Positions 59,801 through 64,000 of a stretch of 64,000 nucleotides of DNA are shown in pieces. The translations under genes were made by a program, and so were the position numbers. Origin of the DNA: Allolobophora icterica (Eukaryota > Annelida > Clitellata > Crassiclitellata > Lumbricidae); assembly GCA_963556255.1 (NCBI GenBank), contig OY744604.1:97183261-97247260 (forward strand). Direction: 5' to 3'. Under the pieces are notes generated by a model. That model was not told the origin of the DNA. It worked only from the letters and a program-made list of their open reading frames with translations, and made no database searches. Each line of letters starts with the position of its first letter. The stretch's first letter is position 1.

Positions 59801-60597
59801 GAAGATGATGTTGAAAGTACGTTGGTGTCATATGAAAAAGCAAAGTGCATTTATAATTGTATTTGCATTATGCAGTGTTCTAAGCTATGGGGTCCAAGGC
59901 AGATCAGCTGGCGGCTGGCTACCCAACCAGAAACCTCGAAGGGTGGCTGGAGGTAGGGTTTGCCAAGTGCACGCTCGCTCAGTGGAGTTGGGTTTTCTCC
60001 CCTCCTCTGCTTTGGTTAAATGTCAGCTGGGTGAATGTTCTTTCGGGAGTTTAATTTAGAATGTTCACTAAGTAAGCAATGCCTCTCAGGCCACAGCTTA
60101 AGGTCTTCTTCTAAGTGGTGGAGTAGGCCTATTGCTTCGGCCATCGTCAGAACCAATCGACTTACGAGAGATTTACATCAGTTGAGTTTGAGTACCTACG
60201 TCTCACACTGGAACATAGGAAAAAGCGTTCAATTTTAGTGGTACTAATTATCAGTAGTAAATGTTTCTCTAATTGATTAATTGTAACTTGTTTTCGTTGT
60301 GTTTATAGGTAGAGTCGGTCTTGTTCGCTAGAGGTCCAAACGAGAACCTAACGGCTGATGCGTTTTAAACGACATTCTTTGAAATTGAAAACGCAAGGTT
60401 TCGCAAAGTTGACGACATTGCAACCATTATTTAAGGAGGTCTATTGTCTAGAACGTGTGTTGCTAATTTGAATCAGATGGAATTTCTCATTTCGGAGTTG
60501 GAATAAACATTGATCAACGCAAGAAAAAGAATTAGCTCGACCGGATTTAGACTTTTAGCCTTTATGAACCACACCACACTACCACTCAAACGCATGC

Positions 60598-60850
60598 GCA
60601 CCCATACACACATATACGAAAACAAACATACATATATACACACACACATAGGCATACATACACATACACATAGATCACACACATGCACACACATAAGTAT
60701 ACACATACACAAATAAGACACATACATACACAAAAACACATACACACATGCATCCGCACATGCACGTACCGCCCCACAAATACACGCTCACATACATATA
60801 CACTTATATGTGAACATATATATATATATATATGCATATACAGTATACCC
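60598..60850 (+). repeat. (CA)/(TACA)-rich microsatellite
   Basis: Imperfect ACACATACACAT repeats, then TATATA near 60818-60830. Confidence 0.85.
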
Positions 60851-60959
60851 TGTATATGTATATATGTAAATATTATGGTTATGTTTACTGTAAGGGATGT
60901 GTGCATATTAAAATCAATATTACGCAAAACAGCGTCTGTCTGCTTCTCCCCAGCAGTGT

Positions 60960-61120
60960 TTATCTTTCTCTGTCTGTCTGTCTGTCTGCCTGCCTGTCTG
61001 TCTCTCTCTGTCCTCTCTCTGTGTGTCATTCTATCTGTCTCTGTCTGTCTGCCTCTGTCTGTTTCTGTATGTCTATATGTCTCTCTCTGTCTCTCTTTCT
61101 CTCTATCACTCGGCCTTATG
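60960..61120 (+). repeat. (TCTG)n/(TCTC)n microsatellite
   Basis: Imperfect TCTG and TCTC repeats. A second such array lies at 61567-61680 and a degenerate one to about 62130. Confidence 0.9.
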
Positions 61121-61299
61121 CTCTGAATTGACTGACTGCCAATGCCTTTGAATATCACCTGAGTGTCTCCTATTCGATTCCCGGATCTTCCTTTTGAGTC
61201 TTAAACTTTATTACGCAGCCAATTAACCTGTGTGTAAGTTTGTACGGTTGTTGAATTACTCGTATGTGTGCCTCAGCCGGGATCTCCTTCAACTTAGAA

Positions 61300-61440
61300 C
61301 GGCGCCTCTGACAGGATTCCAGCCTTTCACGTTGGCGGCCAGGGTTCGATTCCCGGTGTGGGAAGAAACTTTTCTCAATTAGTTGATTTGTGCATTGGAC
61401 ACTGGCGCTATAGAAGTTACTAAATTACGATTTAAATATA
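61300..61440 (+). mobile_element. tRNA-derived SINE fragment
   Basis: Perfect B box GGTTCGATTCC (61345), preceded by GGCGGCCA. Its downstream tail TGGCGCTATAGAAGTTAC recalls the GGCGCTATAGAAAT tail of family A. Confidence 0.65.
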
Positions 61441-61566
61441 GACTTTCTGAGTTAAAAGTATCGTAGGAATAATTCGTTCTGTTTTGATGCTGATATAAAT
61501 ATTGAATGTGACGCTCTTTGGGTGACCTCTGGTGTCTGCCTCGTGCGTTCTGCGACTGATATTAAT

Positions 61567-61611
61567 GCATCTCTGTCTCCCTGTCGGTGTGTGTACGTCT
61601 CTGTATCTGTC

Positions 61612-61652
<41 letters not shown>

Positions 61653-61680
61653 GTGTGTCTGTCTGTCTGTCTCTCTCTCG
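61567..61680 (+). repeat. (TCTG)n microsatellite
   Basis: About 20 TCTG units with variants. Confidence 0.92.
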
Positions 61681-62236
61681 TGTCTCATTGAAATTCAGAC
61701 CAGCATGTTTACGCAGCTTAGAATTATTCCTACGCTGTTGCGCAGATTTGAATAATAAGCCAATTTTCTATCTGCCTGCCTGTTTGCCTATCTGTATGTC
61801 TACCTGTTTGTCTGCTTACTTGCCTTTTTGTCTGCCTTTTTGTCTGCCTGACTGACTAGTTATCTGCGTATAGGTATTTGTTTGCTTAACTGTCTGCCTG
61901 CCTTCGTAACTATAGTTATTTTGTGTCTGATGGCAGTCAGTTGATCTTTTAGCGTTTTATGTCGCTATGTGTGTCTGTATGTCTGTCCCTTGGTCTGTCT
62001 GCTGGTATGCGTGCGTATCTCTCTATTTATATCTGCTGGTCTGTGTGTGATATCTGCGTAAGTTCGTTTGTGTCATTTCGTGACTCTCTCTGTCTCTGTG
62101 TCTCTTTGTTTCTTTTTCTTTTTGTCTCTTTCTGTTCAACTCCAGGAAGAAATGAAAAGTCACTTAAGTTTAGAAAACGATGTTAAAACGTAGGCTATCA
62201 GCGCCATAGAGAAATTTCATAGAAACATTTTCTGGT

Positions 62237-62273
62237 AATAATAATAATAATAATAAAAATAATAGTAATAATA

Positions 62274-62332
<59 letters not shown>

Positions 62333-62350
62333 CTAAAAGATAATAATAAT
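62237..62350 (+). repeat. (AAT)n microsatellite
   Basis: About 30 AAT units. Confidence 0.95.
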
Positions 62351-62379
62351 AATTCTAATGAACTTCTAACTTCTATGGC

Positions 62380-62920
62380 GCCACTGTGACATCAGTCATT
62401 GGTTGCTACTAAGCACAGTCATTGTCAATACCAACTGGTTCCAGATTGCGTCCGGTCAAAAAGACAAGAGGTCTGCGTCCAGCTCCGTCGGTCAGCGTCA
62501 CGGTATCATGTGTGTATGTGTGTGTATGTGTTTCTATGTGTGTAGAAGGTTGTCTATGTACTCTAGGTATTCGCTTTGACGTTCTCGGGCGATTAGCATA
62601 TCCAACACCGTTTCATTGACTTAGCTGCAGCGCCCCTAGCGGCCGCTGTCTCTGGAGTGCATTCGTAGCCCCCTAGCGACAATCGAACAAACCGCGCGTC
62701 TCTTGTACGTTCGTGTGCTTGCATGAACGCTCGGTCGGTGTGGTTCCAGATATGTTCAAAGCAGGAAGAAAGTTCCGACTGCGCACTTTTGGCAGAACAT
62801 AACGAAGCGAACTGAAAAGTATGCTGGTGCCTTGACAGCACATTTTAGGGGGGAAATACTTTTTTAAGGGGAATATAAAAAGCCAAATCATAAAATTCCA
62901 TTATCTAATGACCAAGCATC
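62380..62920. other. Intergenic, nothing recognised
   Basis: Short GTGT run near 62512-62545; no supported gene. Confidence 0.45.
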
Positions 62921-62924
62921 ATTC

Positions 62925-63478
62925 ATTCTGGAAATTTATATAGCGCTTCTTCAAGAGACCTACTCAGAGGCGCTCCCAGCCCAGCCACGGCTAAACAGAT
63001 AGGTCTTGAGTTGTCGTAAGAAAACAGGTGAATTATTCCGGGGGAAGCAGCGTAAGGATATCGGAAGACCATTCCAGGTAGACGGGCCAACAACCGAGAA
63101 GGCTCGGCGTTGCCTGACTGCGGAGCGGGTCCGAGGGACCAATAGCTCCCCATTAGTCGCAGAGCGCAAAGCTCTGCGAGAGGCTAAGTCAGAAATCGGG
63201 CAACAGGGTTCAGACAGGTAGGATGGGGCGCTGCCGGAGAGACAGCGCCAAACTAGTGCTGCTATCCTGTAGGAGGTGCCCTCAGAAGCAGGAAGCCAAT
63301 TCAAGACGTCACGCATATAGGCAGAGACTGGGGCATATTTTGGAATGCGACCAATAAGCCTAGCAGCAGAACGAAGGACCCGGTCAAGTCGCCCCATTAG
63401 GACCTTGGAGTGACCAACAAGGACCGAGCAACAGTGGTCAACTCTACCAGTGACAACTGCATGAACTAAGATGACTGT
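62925..63478 (-). mobile_element. CR1-like LINE 3' end, minus strand
   Basis: Minus-strand frame extending from about 63478 to 62960 encodes VHAVVTGRVDHCCSVLVGHS, RSAARLIGRIPKYAPVSAYM, DVLNWLPASEGTSYRIAALV and FSVVGPSTWNGLP, paralogous to the LINE at 7679-8560. The 3' UTR (62925-62975) reads GGAGCGCCTCTGAGTAGGTC...AGCGCTATATAAATTTC in sense. 5' truncated. Confidence 0.88.
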
Positions 63479-63620
63479 AGCATCAATCGATGACAGTGAG
63501 TAAATGCAAGAACTTTTTCAAGGTATCTCCATAGTAACCGTCTCAGGTGAGGAGGACCGAACCCGTATTCTTTGCGTTAGAAGGCGATCCTCTAATCAAT
63601 CAATTACCGTGATCCTCTTA
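63475..63620 (-). mobile_element. tRNA-derived SINE-like fragment, minus strand
   Basis: In reverse complement it carries ACGGGTTCGGTCCTC (B-box-like) and CTGAGACGGTT, ending CATCGATTGATGC. Related to sequence near 58050-58230 and 47990. Abuts the LINE. Confidence 0.55.
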
Positions 63621-63924
63621 ATTATAACAAACATGTTTTTATTAACAGAATATGTTAGAATCCAAAGTTTACCGACATCTTATGGCAACAAAGGCCGCTG
63701 ACGTCGGCAGAAATTATATTGAACAAAAATTTCTCACCGTTCTAATGGCATAATACAGCTCATCTAACTATATCCACAAAACAATTCTATTGTTACGTCA
63801 ACCAATCAGAATAATCTGTGGAACTAATTTCGCCACGGTCCTCATTTGCCATCACATCAGCGATGCTGTCGTTGGTTGCTACTCAGCCGTTGCTAAGGTA
63901 AACGAATCGACGTCAGAACTGGCG

Positions 63925-63990
63925 GAGAAAGAGAGACAGAGACAGAGACAGAGACACAAACAGAGGGAGAAAGAAAGAGACAGATAGGTG
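63925..63990 (+). repeat. (AGAGAC)n purine-rich repeat
   Basis: Imperfect GAGACA/GAGAAA repeats at the window end. Confidence 0.8.
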
Positions 63991-64000
63991 ATTACGTCTG

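Overview
This is animal nuclear DNA, most likely from a marine invertebrate. The evidence is two multi-exon genes with GT-AG introns in consistent phases, very long di-, tri- and tetranucleotide microsatellites, tRNA-derived SINEs, several non-LTR retrotransposon 3' ends, a hAT-type miniature element and a complete Polinton/Maverick. I cannot name the species. The recurrent octamer TAGGCCTA and the two gene families fit a lophotrochozoan or an invertebrate deuterostome, but that is inference.

Layout. 1-6.8 kb: intergenic DNA with a LINE 3' end, (AC)n, (CAAT)n and (TA)n arrays and a 14-bp minisatellite. Much of 1-2.7 kb is a diverged direct copy of 44.5-46.2 kb, the DNA just downstream of the calpain gene, so another calpain copy probably ends just left of the window. 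6827-7239: hAT-like MITE with an exact 8-bp target duplication. 7300-44445 (+): calpain gene of 17 predicted coding exons (859 codons plus stop, all junction phases agree). The protein has a CysPc protease core with Cys108, His273 and Asn297, then three successive calpain-type beta-sandwich (C2-like) domains built from a repeated three-exon module. Its introns hold a CR1-like LINE remnant, a ~1.6-1.8 kb array of a 39-bp minisatellite, an RT fragment, very long GAT arrays and a ~100-bp palindrome.

14864-32441: a Polinton of about 17.6 kb inside calpain intron 5, between the His and Asn exons. It sits in a (GTA)n microsatellite and has ~0.3-kb terminal inverted repeats. All its recognisable genes are open: small CxxC protein, protein-primed family B DNA polymerase, retroviral-type integrase (-), zinc-ribbon/phospholipase A2-like protein (-), A32/FtsK-type packaging ATPase, a conserved 365-aa protein, single-jelly-roll minor capsid protein, a small pVI-like protein, double-jelly-roll major capsid protein, a hydrophobic core-like protein, an adenain-type protease, a fibre-like protein with a lectin/discoidin-like head, and two proteins of unknown role. 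The protease frame has no usable ATG. It lies in the -1 frame of the gene before it, and a classic A_AAA_AAC slippery heptamer sits immediately before that gene's stop codon, which suggests programmed -1 frameshifting.

48361-58618 (+): second host gene, about 13 exons. It encodes an N-terminal coiled coil, a long Glu/Arg octapeptide-repeat coiled coil, two ZU5-like segments and two death domains, so it is a probable signalling scaffold. One junction (exon 3 to 4) is unresolved. 58.6-64 kb: intergenic DNA with polypyrimidine and TCTG arrays, SINEs and a minus-strand CR1-like LINE whose 3' end matches the tails of two SINEs in this window.
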